A DNA stretch of 64,000 bases from Paraburkholderia aromaticivorans (GTDB lineage Bacteria > Pseudomonadota > Gammaproteobacteria > Burkholderiales > Burkholderiaceae). Each line of letters opens with the position of its first letter. The stretch's first letter is position 1. Below are positions 1 through 8,832 of the stretch, piece by piece. The stretch covers positions 2,480,001 to 2,544,000 of the forward strand of contig NZ_CP051515.1 of assembly GCF_012689525.1 (NCBI RefSeq), given 5' to 3'. Position numbers and translations under genes: made by a program. Under the pieces are notes generated by a model. That model made no database searches and had not been told where the DNA came from. It worked only from the letters and a program-made list of their open reading frames with translations.

Positions 1-414
1 GTTGAAGGTGTCGATCACGCGATCGTCGGCGCGCGTGTTCATCGCCTTCAGCGTCGCCTCCGGGTCGGGCGTGCGCAGGGCGCGTGCGCGGCGAGCCGCA
101 GCGAAGCTCTGCCGCAGATGCAGTTCGAAGCACGAGCAGTCGCGCATCTGCGTGGGCGGTTGAATCGGTGCTAGCAATTTCACGGCGCTGCGTTCGCGCA
201 CTGCGTCGGCGGGCGCGCGGGCCAGCAACGCGCGGGCTTCTTCGAGCAACGGATCGCCGCCGGTCAGCAACGCCTGCACGCTCGCCAACGCGACGCCGTC
301 TCCGCCCCGTACGATGCGGCTCGCCTCGCGCAAATCCAGCACCGCATGGTCGTTGTCGAACAGCGCGCCCGAGCGCTGCGCGCCGTCGGCCAATTGAAAA
401 GTCACGAGTCTCAT
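1..414 (-). CDS. Fumarylacetoacetate hydrolase (FAH) family protein, N-terminal part
   Basis: This gene is cut by the left edge of the window; 138 codons are visible from the start codon at 414. The protein begins MRLVTFQ, followed by a VLDLREA segment and an AVKLLAPIQPPTQMRDCSCFE stretch. That is the usual N-terminal cap of FAH-family enzymes, which hydrolyse or decarboxylate beta-diketo acids and acylpyruvates; the metal-binding core lies outside the window. The start ATG overlaps the stop of the hemerythrin gene by 4 bp (ATGA), so SDR, hemerythrin and FAH form one leftward operon. A C-C hydrolase or hydratase role in the same pathway is inferred, not shown. Confidence 0.75.
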   Translation of the reverse strand, partial: MRLVTFQLADGAQRSGALFDNDHAVLDLREASRIVRGGDGVALASVQALLTGGDPLLEEARALLARAPADAVRERSAVKLLAPIQPPTQMRDCSCFELHLRQSFAAARRARALRTPDPEATLKAMNTRADDRVIDTFN

Positions 415-935
415 CGGATGGCTCCGGCTTGAAGAGATGAATCGGGCACAGCGGCAGCGATGCCGGGTATGGCGCGTCGCAGTACGACCGGCAGGCCGCC
501 ATGGGTGCGTTTGCTCATCCAGTGGGACAAGGCCGCGTCCATATAATCGGCGTGGCCGGGAAACCAGTCGGCGAGCGCCTGCGCCAGTTCGCGCGCAAGC
601 TGGCAAGTGGCACCGTCGCGCAGCATCTGTGCAACTTCACGCACCGAGCGCAGAACCGCCGCATGTTCGTCCGCGTGGCACTGGGCGGCGGGAAATCCGG
701 TGCGCTGCATCCACTGCTCTTCCTGCGCGAAATGCGCAACCGCATGCTTTTCGAAAGCCGCGAGCGTCTCAGGTACGGACGCTTCATCGCATCGCTGCAA
801 AGCGGCGACACAATCGACGAACTCGTGATGCGTCTCGTCCATCGGCGCGAAGCCGAGCAGGAAACCGTCGTTCCAGCTCAGCGTGGCACCAGGCTGCCGC
901 TGTGTGTTCAGGTCGGGAGACAGCGCGGCGCCCAT
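411..935 (-). CDS. Bacteriohemerythrin-like protein
   Basis: This is a 174-residue single-domain hemerythrin. The di-iron ligand pattern can be followed through the chain: H36/H37 in MDETHHEF, then HAVAHFAQEE giving HxxxH and Glu, then HADEH, and finally GHADYMD, where H and D complete the site. Such proteins bind O2 reversibly and act in O2 storage, delivery or sensing in the cytoplasm. I chose the ATG at 935 because it overlaps the SDR stop codon (TAATG), which indicates translational coupling; an ATG at 962 would add nine residues. About 40 residues follow the four-helix core. Its place between an SDR and a FAH-family enzyme suggests a link to an oxygen-using catabolic route. Confidence 0.85.
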   Translation of the reverse strand: MGAALSPDLNTQRQPGATLSWNDGFLLGFAPMDETHHEFVDCVAALQRCDEASVPETLAAFEKHAVAHFAQEEQWMQRTGFPAAQCHADEHAAVLRSVREVAQMLRDGATCQLARELAQALADWFPGHADYMDAALSHWMSKRTHGGLPVVLRRAIPGIAAAVPDSSLQAGAIR

Positions 936-1630
936 TACACGCGCCCCGCTACCGGCAGACACGCGCCGGTCACCGCACTGGCATCGTCCGACAGCAGGAA
1001 TGCGATCACAGCGGCAAGCTTGTCCGCCGCGACCCAGCGCGACGTATCGGCGTCCGGCATATCCGCGCGATTCGCCGGTGTGTCGATGATGCTCGGCAGC
1101 ACCGCATTGACGGTGACGTTACGGTCTTTCAATTCCTCGGCCAGCGCCTCGGTGAGCCGCGCGACGCCGGCCTTCGACGCCGCATATGCGCCCATGCCCG
1201 CACCCGCTTTCAAGGCGGCCAGCGCGCCGACATTCACGATGCGCGCGCTCTTCTCGCGCAGCAGATACGCGAGGACTTCACGCGAAGCGATCGCCGCCGT
1301 GCGCACGTTCATCGCATAGAGACGGTCCCATGTTTCGATGCTGCCCGACTCCAGCGTTTCCCATGCGAAGCCGCCCGCGATGTTGACCAGCGCGTCGATA
1401 CCGCCGAGCCGCTCGGCGATCTGCCCGAACGCGTTCGAGGTACTGACTGCATCGCCGAGATCGACACCGCCGAATACCGCTTCGACACCATCGATCGCCA
1501 CGCTTGCCGCGCGATCCACCAGCGCGACGCGTGCCCCGCGCGCACTCAGTTCGACGCCGACCTGGCGCCCTAGCGCGCCAAGACCGCCCGTGACGATGAC
1601 CCTGCGATGGATAAGTTGATTGGTCGGCAT
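935..1630 (-). CDS. SDR family NAD(P)-dependent oxidoreductase
   Basis: This 231-residue short-chain dehydrogenase has the Rossmann motif TGGLGALG (residues 14-21), the NIAGG turn (83-87) and the catalytic Y149-x3-K153 (YAASK). The serine normally found 13 residues before the tyrosine is alanine (A136), so the Ser-Tyr-Lys triad is incomplete. Some SDRs of this type still work, but the chemistry could be altered. It is the first gene of the leftward operon and is divergent from the DUF35 gene across a 166-bp AT-rich gap. The substrate is unknown; a hydroxyacyl or cyclic alcohol intermediate of the neighbouring pathway is plausible. Confidence 0.85.
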   Translation of the reverse strand: MPTNQLIHRRVIVTGGLGALGRQVGVELSARGARVALVDRAASVAIDGVEAVFGGVDLGDAVSTSNAFGQIAERLGGIDALVNIAGGFAWETLESGSIETWDRLYAMNVRTAAIASREVLAYLLREKSARIVNVGALAALKAGAGMGAYAASKAGVARLTEALAEELKDRNVTVNAVLPSIIDTPANRADMPDADTSRWVAADKLAAVIAFLLSDDASAVTGACLPVAGRV

Positions 1631-1796
1631 AAGAACGCCTGTCTCCTGTGTTTGACCGGGCTTCTGAGTGATTTCCCTGGCGGGAAAACCCTGCGCCGTT
1701 CTCGCTAATTTAATACATTTTTCGCATTTCTGTTCATATATTATGGTGACATCAACACACGGTCAACTGCCAGGCAATACGAAATCAAGCGCATCC

Positions 1797-2210
1797 ATGC
1801 CGAGAAAACTTCCTCTTCTGACTGCTGAAACCGCGCCGTTCTGGCAAGGCGGTGAGCACGGCCTGCTCAACGTCTACCACTGCGATGCATGCCGCCGTCT
1901 GTTTCACCCGCCGGCGCCGATCTGTCCGCGCTGCATGTCGCGGGACGTCGGCGCAAAGCCGGTCTCGGGGCGCGGCAAGGTGGTCAGTTTCACGGTCAAT
2001 CATCAGGCGTGGCTGCCGGATCTTCCAGTCCCGTATGTCGTCGCGATCGTCGAACTCGCGGAGCGCGAAGGCCTGCGTTTCGTGACGAATATCGTTGGTG
2101 GCGAGGTCAGCGACGTGCATATCGGCATGCCCGTGCGTGTGAAATTTGAACAGCATGAGGATGTGTGGCTGCCGCTCTTCGAAGCCGATCCCGAACGGAG
2201 CGCGGCATGA
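1797..2210 (+). CDS. DUF35 / OB-fold Zn-ribbon protein, partner of thiolase-like enzyme
   Basis: This 137-residue protein has an N-terminal zinc ribbon, with C29-x2-C32 and C43-x2-C46, followed by an OB-fold domain. That is the Zn_ribbon plus DUF35 architecture of acyl-CoA-associated proteins. In steroid degradation the homologous ChsH2 domain binds Ltp2 and supports retro-aldol cleavage of a side-chain CoA ester. I chose the ATG at 1797 because it gives the family's normal length; an in-frame ATG at 1743 would add an unlikely leader. Its last codons overlap the thiolase-like gene by 4 bp (ATGA), which strongly suggests a stoichiometric complex. Confidence 0.85.
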   Translation: MPRKLPLLTAETAPFWQGGEHGLLNVYHCDACRRLFHPPAPICPRCMSRDVGAKPVSGRGKVVSFTVNHQAWLPDLPVPYVVAIVELAEREGLRFVTNIVGGEVSDVHIGMPVRVKFEQHEDVWLPLFEADPERSAA

Positions 2211-3397
2211 GCGAGGATCTGTTCGAGAAGAACGTCGCGATTAGCGGTATCGGTCAGTCGGAAGTGGGTCGCCCATCGAATCGCAGCCCCATGCAGTTGA
2301 GCGTCGATGCGGCGCTCGAAGCGATCGCCGACGCGGGCCTGACTCGCGAGGACATCGACGGAATTTCGTGCTGGCCCGGCGACAACGACAACGGCAATCC
2401 GTTCTCGCCGGTTGGGCCGAATGCGTTGATGAATGTGCTCGGCCTGAAGGTGAACTGGTACGGCGCGGGCTACGAAGGGCCGGGGCCGCTGACGGGTCTG
2501 GTGAACGGCGCGATGGCGATCGCAGCCGGTTTGTGCAAGCACGTACTGGTGTTTCGCACCATTACCGAGGCGAGCGCGCGCCTCAAGAGTAAAACCGCGA
2601 GCGCCCTCACCAACAAGACGGTGGGCCGCGACAGCAGCTATTTCTGGCAGTGGTATACGCCATTCAATGTCGTCTCCGGCATCAACCTGATGGCGCTGTA
2701 CGCGCAACGCCATTTTCACGAGTACGGCACGACGCCCGAGCAACTTGCACAGATTCCGCTGACGTGTCGCGCCAACGCCGCGCTCAATCCGAAGGCGGTG
2801 TTTCGCAGTGCCATGACGATGGACGACTACCTCGCGTCGCGCATGATCTCCACGCCGCTGCGTATGTTCGATTGCGACGTGCATTGCGACGCATCGACAG
2901 CCATCGTGCTGTCCCGCGCCGACCTTGCGCGCCATGGGCCCAACGCGCCGATCCGGCTCGAAGCGATCGGCTCTGCGCTGCACCAGCCGTGGTCGTGGGA
3001 TCAGATTTCGTTGACCGAGATCGCCTGCTTCGACGTCGGGCGCATGCTGTGGTCGCGCACTGATCTCAAACCGAAAGACGTCGGCAACGCGCAACTCTAC
3101 GACGGCTTTTCGATCCTGACGATGCTGTGGATGGAAGGCCTCGGCCTCTGCCCGCGCGGCGAGAGCGGCGCGTTTATCGAAGGCGGCCGGCGGATTGCGC
3201 GCGACGGCCAGTTGCCGTTGAACACCAACGGCGGCCAGTTGTCCGGTGGACGCACGCACGGTCTCGGCTATGTGCACGAAGCCTGCGCGCAGCTCTGGGG
3301 CCGCGCCGGCGACCGCCAGGTCGCGCCGCACGAGGTGGCGATCGCAGCAGCAGGCGGTGGGCCACTCGGCGCCGGCGTGTTGCTGGTCAAGCAATGA
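2207..3397 (+). CDS. SCP2-type thiolase-like protein (lipid-transfer / retro-aldolase family)
   Basis: This 396-residue protein of the thiolase fold resembles SCPx and Ltp proteins. It starts with VAISGIGQSEVG and has LSVDAALEAIADAGL early on. Near the C-terminus come LYDGFSI and GGQLSGGRTHGLGY, which replace the GHPxGxxG motif of true thiolases. The usual nucleophilic cysteine region reads FRTITEAS without Cys. This matches Ltp2-like aldolases, in which a tyrosine, probably that of LYDGF, works instead of Cys. With the overlapping DUF35 protein it probably cleaves a beta-hydroxyacyl-CoA, including tertiary alcohols, by retro-aldol chemistry. Classical thiolysis is less likely. The start ATG sits in the stop of the preceding gene. 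Confidence 0.82.
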   Translation: MSEDLFEKNVAISGIGQSEVGRPSNRSPMQLSVDAALEAIADAGLTREDIDGISCWPGDNDNGNPFSPVGPNALMNVLGLKVNWYGAGYEGPGPLTGLVNGAMAIAAGLCKHVLVFRTITEASARLKSKTASALTNKTVGRDSSYFWQWYTPFNVVSGINLMALYAQRHFHEYGTTPEQLAQIPLTCRANAALNPKAVFRSAMTMDDYLASRMISTPLRMFDCDVHCDASTAIVLSRADLARHGPNAPIRLEAIGSALHQPWSWDQISLTEIACFDVGRMLWSRTDLKPKDVGNAQLYDGFSILTMLWMEGLGLCPRGESGAFIEGGRRIARDGQLPLNTNGGQLSGGRTHGLGYVHEACAQLWGRAGDRQVAPHEVAIAAAGGGPLGAGVLLVKQ

Positions 3398-3592
3398 TGC
3401 GGTTCAGCTTAGGACCGGAACGGCGAATAACTCAGCCGACCGAGCGCTACCCGACAGTCTTTACCGAGTTATCCGAAACAATCTATCAGTAAAATTTCTT
3501 TTTTGTTTGCGATATCACCCATGCGACAGACAGCTTCCAACATGCGTTTTGCGCGCACAGTTGCCGCCTGCCGATCCGTAAAGGAACCGCCG

Positions 3593-4894
3593 ATGTCCCT
3601 CTCTGACTCGTCTCAATCCGCCGCCATCGACCTCACCGAATTCCGCGCCGGCTGGCGCCCCGTGCTGATGGCGATGCTCGGGCTCGGCGTGGCCGCCAAC
3701 GCTTCGCTGCTGTATGCGTTCGGATCGCTGGTGATTCCGCTGCAACATGCGTTCGGCTGGAGCCGCGGTGAACTGCAGCCGGCGATCAGCTTTTTGTTCG
3801 GTGGTGCGGTGATCGGCGCGCAAATCGTCGGTTGGCTCAATGAACGCTATGGAATGCGGCATGTGACGATCGCCTCGTTGATCGGACTCGCCGTGGTCTA
3901 CGCGTCGATGTCGCTGATGCAGGTGATGGGCCACTCGATCGGCTGGCTCTATCTGATGTGCACGCTGCTGCCGATCGCCGGCATGGGCACGATGCACATT
4001 ACGTGGACACATCTCGTCAATCTATGGTTCGAGCGTAATCGCGGCCTGGCGTTGGCGGTGATGTTGTCGGGCACCGGCCTCTCGGCGATTCTGATCCCTT
4101 CGGCGGTGACGTGGGTGATCAGCCGTTGGAACTGGCAAGCCGCGTTTCTGTTACTGGCCGCATTACCCCTGGTTCTGGTGTTGCCGCTCGTGCTGATGTG
4201 GCTGCACACGCCGACCGGGCAAGACGCACACGAAGGCCGTAGCGAACGTACCTCAGGCCATCGCGCAACGCCACCCGTGCGGGCGCACACGGGCCTCGCA
4301 TTCCGGGACGCGATTGGTTCGGCGCGTTTCTGGACGCTTAACATCGCTCTTTCGCTCGTGGTGGCCGCAACCGTCTCGATGGTCAGCAACACCGTGCCGC
4401 TCTTGCGCGACAAGGGGCTCTCGGCGGTCGAAGCCAGTCATATATTCGGCAGCTTCGGGCTCTCGCTGATTGGTGGCCGGTTGCTGGTCGGCTATCTGAT
4501 CGACCGTTTGTGGGCGCCCGCCGTCGCTGCCGTCGCGCTGGCCATGCCCGCCCTGGGCTGTCTGCTGTTGTCCACCACCGGCGCCGATCACGCCGCCACG
4601 CTTGCGCTTGCCACGTTGTTGATCGGGCTAGGTGCCGGCGCCGAGTTCGACATTGCCGCCTATCTGATGGCGCGTTACTTCGGCATGCGCGATTACGGAC
4701 GTTTGTTCGGCGTGCACGTCGCGCTGATTACCATCGCGTCGGCGTTGGCGCCGTGGCTCTTCGGCCGGATCTACACGGTGACCGGTTCATACACGACGAT
4801 GCTGACGATCTGCGGCGGCGCCTTTCTGCTCGGCGCCATCACGCTGCTGCCACTCGGTCGTTACCCGAAATTCGATTCGCTGAATCTTGCCTGA
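3593..4894 (+). CDS. MFS transporter, monocarboxylate/OFA-like
   Basis: This 433-residue major facilitator has about 12 hydrophobic segments and a hydrophilic central loop around residues 215-245. The inter-TM2-3 loop is NERYGMRHV. The overall pattern is that of the oxalate-formate / monocarboxylate porter group. It probably imports an organic acid across the inner membrane. The ATG at 3593 is preceded by AAAGGAACCG and fits the family; an earlier in-frame start at 3503 would add an arginine-rich leader. It lies downstream of the thiolase-like gene after a 195-bp gap and only 22 bp before the ferredoxin reductase gene. Confidence 0.85.
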   Translation: MSLSDSSQSAAIDLTEFRAGWRPVLMAMLGLGVAANASLLYAFGSLVIPLQHAFGWSRGELQPAISFLFGGAVIGAQIVGWLNERYGMRHVTIASLIGLAVVYASMSLMQVMGHSIGWLYLMCTLLPIAGMGTMHITWTHLVNLWFERNRGLALAVMLSGTGLSAILIPSAVTWVISRWNWQAAFLLLAALPLVLVLPLVLMWLHTPTGQDAHEGRSERTSGHRATPPVRAHTGLAFRDAIGSARFWTLNIALSLVVAATVSMVSNTVPLLRDKGLSAVEASHIFGSFGLSLIGGRLLVGYLIDRLWAPAVAAVALAMPALGCLLLSTTGADHAATLALATLLIGLGAGAEFDIAAYLMARYFGMRDYGRLFGVHVALITIASALAPWLFGRIYTVTGSYTTMLTICGGAFLLGAITLLPLGRYPKFDSLNLA

Positions 4895-4916
4895 CTTCCG
4901 CACTCCAGGTCCTCTC

Positions 4917-6155
4917 ATGTCATTGAATAACGTTGTCATCGTCGGTGCCGGCCAGGCCGGATATCAGACCGCGGCCTCGCTGCGGCAGGAAGGTTTCGAA
5001 GGCCGCATCACGCTGATCGGCGACGAGCCCGGTGTGCCGTATCAACGTCCACCGCTGTCGAAGGCCTACCTGCTCGGCAAGATTGGCACGACTGCGCTGC
5101 GCTTTCGCACGCACGAATGGTTTGAGCAGCAGCGCGTCGAGCGGGTTGAAGCGTGCGTCACTCAGATCGATCGCGAAGCAAAGCGTGTGGAACTCGCGAG
5201 TGGTGAGCATGTGCCGTATGACCATCTGGTGCTCGCCACCGGCGCGCGCAACCGCGTGCCACCCATCGAAGGAATCGAACTCGACGGCGTGTTCGGCATC
5301 CGCACGCTGGAGCATGCTGACGCGCTCGCGCCATGCGTAGCGGCCGCGCGCGACGTGGTCGTAGTTGGCGCCGGTTTCATCGGCCTGGAATTCGCGGCGG
5401 TTGCGGCGGCCAAAGGGTTATCGGTCCACGTTGTCGAACTCGGCACCCGGCCGATGGCACGCGCCCTCTCCAGGCCTATGTCTACGCTGTTTAGCGCTGC
5501 GCACACCGGCTGGGGCGTGAAGTTCGACTTTGGACAAACCGTTGCGCGACTGGTCGGCGAAAACGGTCGGGTGGCGGGTGTGGAAACGGGCGACGGTCGT
5601 CGGTTGCCCGCGCAACTGGTCGTGTATGGGATCGGCGTGCTTCCCAACACCGATCTCGCTGCCGATGCGGGCCTCGCCGTGCAGAACGGTATCTGCGTCG
5701 ACGCGCAGTTGCTGACGAGCGACCCGTCAATTTCAGCCATCGGCGACGCCGTCAACTTTCCGTCGGCCTGGAGCGCTGCGCCGATCCGGCTGGAGTCCGT
5801 GCAGAATGCCGTCGACCAGGCGCGCAATGTCGCGGCGCGTCTCATGGGCAAGCCGGTCGCATACACCGCCTTGCCGTGGTTCTGGAGCGACCAGGGCGAC
5901 CTGAAACTGCAGATCGCGGGGCTCTCCGATGGTCATGACGAAACGGTCTTGCTCGGATCGAGCGAGAGTCGCCAATTGAGCGTGTTGTGCTTCCACGCCG
6001 GCCAGTTGGTCGCCGTGGAATCGTGTAACCGGCCCGGCGACCATATGGCATCGCGCAAATTGCTGGCCCGCGCCGCCTTGCCGACCATCGCGCAAGCGGC
6101 GGCGCCGGGTTTCGATCTGAAGGAATTCGAAGCCGCCACACGCGAGCTGGTCTGA
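4917..6155 (+). CDS. NAD(P)H-dependent ferredoxin reductase, FAD type
   Basis: This 412-residue flavoprotein of the rhodocoxin/putidaredoxin reductase type has an FAD-binding GAGQAG at residues 10-15 and the PYQRPPLSK substrate-loop signature. A second Rossmann motif, VVVGAGFIGLE, binds NAD(P)H at about 150-160, and a C-terminal reductase domain ends the chain. It passes electrons from NAD(P)H to a small ferredoxin serving a P450 or Rieske oxygenase. No oxygenase is adjacent; the P450 (24153) and ferredoxin (28051) lie about 18-23 kb to the right. It is likely to be the missing reductase of that chain, although it could serve another system outside the window. Confidence 0.9.
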   Translation: MSLNNVVIVGAGQAGYQTAASLRQEGFEGRITLIGDEPGVPYQRPPLSKAYLLGKIGTTALRFRTHEWFEQQRVERVEACVTQIDREAKRVELASGEHVPYDHLVLATGARNRVPPIEGIELDGVFGIRTLEHADALAPCVAAARDVVVVGAGFIGLEFAAVAAAKGLSVHVVELGTRPMARALSRPMSTLFSAAHTGWGVKFDFGQTVARLVGENGRVAGVETGDGRRLPAQLVVYGIGVLPNTDLAADAGLAVQNGICVDAQLLTSDPSISAIGDAVNFPSAWSAAPIRLESVQNAVDQARNVAARLMGKPVAYTALPWFWSDQGDLKLQIAGLSDGHDETVLLGSSESRQLSVLCFHAGQLVAVESCNRPGDHMASRKLLARAALPTIAQAAAPGFDLKEFEAATRELV

Positions 6156-6232
6156 ACCGATCTGAAGCTGATTGGCATGAGGTTGCGGGCGTGCAACGAC
6201 ATGGCGGGTCAACTTCACGTGCCGGAGCGTCG

Positions 6233-6934
6233 ATGAGAGCATTCACATGCGCCCTCGCAGCTTTGTGTTTGCCTATCGCGCTCGCGCATGCCGGCGCACC
6301 CCTGGCCGGTGGCGCGGCGTCGGATCAACACATCCGTTGCGGCGCCGCCGAAGCGGGCCACTACGAAGTGATCGAGTTTGTCGATCGAACCACGCTTGTC
6401 CCCGATGGGCATCTGGTCACGCGCATCGACGTGCCGCAGGCAAGCTGTTATCCGTCGTGCCGGCGCGAACAGGTCGATAGCCATCTATACAGAATCGAAG
6501 ATCCCGCCGGCGATGAACTCGCGCACCCTTCACTGCAAACCGCCGACTCGATAGATCCAGCGCGCGTGCCCTCCGTCGCGCTTCAGCAGATCGACGCCGG
6601 CACGCTGCAACTGGCGGTTCGGACCCGAGGCCGTGCGCACGCCTGGATCGTCGAGGCTGATAAAGTCAAGCGCATGGTCACGTCGAAGAAGGAAACCACG
6701 GCTAGCGGCAGCGTGACGGATAACGATCCATTCTTCGTCGTGTTCAACCATGCGGCGTTGCCGACGCTTGTCATCACACTGGCGGACGTTACGGTTGAAC
6801 TCGGTCCAAGCGAACTGGACCTGAATCAATTGCCTTCCTGGCTAGTCGAGCCGATCGCGCCGCAGCAGTTGGGCGTGTCGACGGTTTATACGCTGAAGAT
6901 CGTCGGCGCCCGGGGTTGCGGATCAGGCAACTGA
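6233..6934 (+). CDS. Hypothetical exported protein
   Basis: This 233-residue protein has a clear signal peptide (MRAFTCALAALCLPIALAHA), so it is probably periplasmic. The mature part has several cysteines (CG, CYPSC and a C-terminal GCGSGN) that could form disulfides. It also has a run of beta-rich segments such as HAWIVEADKVKRMV and TLVITLADVTVEL. I do not recognise the family. The ATG at 6233 is chosen because it starts the signal peptide. It follows the ferredoxin reductase gene by 77 bp and is convergent with the GMC oxidoreductase gene. Confidence 0.65.
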   Translation: MRAFTCALAALCLPIALAHAGAPLAGGAASDQHIRCGAAEAGHYEVIEFVDRTTLVPDGHLVTRIDVPQASCYPSCRREQVDSHLYRIEDPAGDELAHPSLQTADSIDPARVPSVALQQIDAGTLQLAVRTRGRAHAWIVEADKVKRMVTSKKETTASGSVTDNDPFFVVFNHAALPTLVITLADVTVELGPSELDLNQLPSWLVEPIAPQQLGVSTVYTLKIVGARGCGSGN

Positions 6935-6970
6935 GCGTCGGTTGGATAAGCCCAGTTCCAGGCACAGGCA

Positions 6971-8725
6971 TCACGCCGGCGACATCGTTCTATCCGCGAT
7001 CGTTCCACCATCCGGCTGCACCGACAACAATCCGTCGGCGATCTTCTCCGCGACCATAAGTGTCGGCGCGTTCGTGTTGGCACCCGGAACGACCGGAAAA
7101 ATGGACGCGTCCACGACCCGCAATCCCTGCACACCACGCACCCGCGCAAACTCATCCGTCACCGCAAGGGGGTCGTCGGCGGCACCCATACGGCAGGTAC
7201 ACGACGCATGCCATACGCCGACACACGCACCGCGGATGAACGCGCGCAATGCCTTATCGTCCCCGAGCAATTCTTCCAGCGTCGGACCGCCGGCCACCAC
7301 ACGCCGCATCAGGAAGCTGCGCAAAGGTGCCGGGCCGTCGAGCAGTTTTGCCAGTACATCAGTAATGAACTTGTTCTTCGCGCTCAGCATCGCTACCTGC
7401 CGCACCTTCTCACTGTAACTGGCGGGAAAAGGATCTTTCGTCACGGCCTGCATGCTGGCACTCGCCTGCAACAAGGCCATGCGTTGGAAACCGTCGACGA
7501 GCCGGTCCAGATCGCGTTCGTCGTCCAGCAGGTTCAGTGCGACGTTGGGTCGAACACGCCAGTCGCTCGACTGCAGCGTAACCTCGCCTCGCTTCGAGAA
7601 CGGGTTGTTGACGTAGTTAAGCAAGGTGCCGATGCGGCGACCCACCGCATGCCACGACGTTTTTGTTACGCCGAGGATCAGCATATCGCCTTGCGGCGCG
7701 CCGCCGATCTTCGACGAATAGCGGGCTCCGACACGGATATGGTGGCGCGTCACGTCGTTGATGCGCGCGCCGTCGTCGATGAACGACGCCAGTGCGATCG
7801 ACGGATGTTCCATCAGGTTCTGCCCGACGCCCGGCAGTCCGGCGACAACGTCGATGCCGAGATCGCGCAGATGCGCGACCGGCCCGATTCCGGAGCGCAG
7901 CAGCAACGCCGGCGAGCCAATCGCGCCCGACGATACGATGATCTCGCCGCCGCTCACGCGTTTGCTCTTATCGCCTTCCTGAATCACAACGCCCGTGCAA
8001 CGCGTGCCATCGAAACTCAGGCTCGCGACTTCGGTGCCGGTTCTGATCGTGAGATTCGGCCGACTGCGCGTTGCCGCGTCGAGGTAAGCCGTCGCGACCG
8101 ACACGCGCTGCTCGTTGAAATTGGAAATCGCAATCGGGAAATAGCCATCGCGGAAGTCGCCGTTCTGATCCGGCAAATAGTCATAACCTTGCGCCTCGAG
8201 CGCCGCGGCGACAGCTCGCGCATGGCCGGACCATTGCTCGGGGAAAATGCGCCGCACACGTATCGGCCCATTGGTGCCGTGCAGCGCATCATGAAAGTCA
8301 ATATCCGTTTCCATCCGCTTGAAGAATGGCAGCACGGAATCCCAATTCCAGCCACGCGCGCCGTGTGTCTCCCAGGCGTCGTAATCGGACGGCGCACCAC
8401 GGTTGAAGAACTGGCCGTTGATCGACGAACCACCACCGAGGATGCGCGCCTGTTCATACTTGCGTGCGCGGCCCGCCACGCCGTTGATCCGCACGGTCGA
8501 CGCCTGCAACTCCGGCCAGATGTAGTCCGGATTCAGATAAGCGGTGCCCGGATAGCTGTCGAGGATCGCGGGTGGCACGTTGTCGAGTGAAATGTCGGCG
8601 CCCGCCTCGCAGAGAAGCACGCGGTTGGCGGGCTTCGCTGACAGGCGGCTCGCCAGCACGCAGCCGGCTGATCCGCCGCCGACGATGATGTAATCGAAAT
8701 GCTCAGAAGGAGACGTTGCAGGCAT
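6971..8725 (-). CDS. GMC family FAD-dependent oxidoreductase (alcohol/choline dehydrogenase-like)
   Basis: The protein has 584 residues and the GMC architecture. An FAD-binding GGGSAG lies at residues 16-21, the ILGGGSSINGQ signature near 95, and the GAIGSPALLLRSGIG signature near 270. A C-terminal VWHASCTCRMG contains the active-site histidine. GMC enzymes oxidise primary or secondary alcohols with FAD. It is the last gene of a five-gene leftward series: two enoyl-CoA hydratases, a CoA ligase, an aldehyde dehydrogenase and then this gene, with gaps of 72-107 bp. Together with the adjacent aldehyde dehydrogenase it can turn an alcohol into a carboxylic acid for CoA activation. Confidence 0.9.
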   Translation of the reverse strand: MPATSPSEHFDYIIVGGGSAGCVLASRLSAKPANRVLLCEAGADISLDNVPPAILDSYPGTAYLNPDYIWPELQASTVRINGVAGRARKYEQARILGGGSSINGQFFNRGAPSDYDAWETHGARGWNWDSVLPFFKRMETDIDFHDALHGTNGPIRVRRIFPEQWSGHARAVAAALEAQGYDYLPDQNGDFRDGYFPIAISNFNEQRVSVATAYLDAATRSRPNLTIRTGTEVASLSFDGTRCTGVVIQEGDKSKRVSGGEIIVSSGAIGSPALLLRSGIGPVAHLRDLGIDVVAGLPGVGQNLMEHPSIALASFIDDGARINDVTRHHIRVGARYSSKIGGAPQGDMLILGVTKTSWHAVGRRIGTLLNYVNNPFSKRGEVTLQSSDWRVRPNVALNLLDDERDLDRLVDGFQRMALLQASASMQAVTKDPFPASYSEKVRQVAMLSAKNKFITDVLAKLLDGPAPLRSFLMRRVVAGGPTLEELLGDDKALRAFIRGACVGVWHASCTCRMGAADDPLAVTDEFARVRGVQGLRVVDASIFPVVPGANTNAPTLMVAEKIADGLLSVQPDGGTIADRTMSPA

Positions 8726-8832
8726 GGGGCACTCCTTTCACATGCGCGCGCACTAACGCTGCGGATATCGCGCACTTCGGGTTCGAGCGGTGGGCTGGTC
8801 GGGACATGTGCGTGAGCCAATGGCATCCATGG

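Noticed and set aside
437..1573. Long plus-strand reading frames opposite the SDR and hemerythrin genes.
   Set aside because: Arg-rich composition and exact opposition to well-supported genes show that they are high-GC shadows.
1710..1750. Possible fifth copy of the 41-bp dyad before the SDR/DUF35 genes (AATACAT ... ATGGTGA).
   Set aside because: Only the left arm matches (ATGTATTAA on the minus strand); the right arm fits poorly and the spacing is off by one base.
2003..3394. 463-codon minus-strand frame opposite the thiolase-like gene.
   Set aside because: It has no recognisable domain, and the opposite strand has clear family motifs and an ATGA overlap.
3427..3482. Inverted repeat ATAACTC ... 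GAGTTAT upstream of the first MFS gene.
   Set aside because: The arms are 7 bp and 42 bp apart, with no promoter or regulator context; chance is likely.
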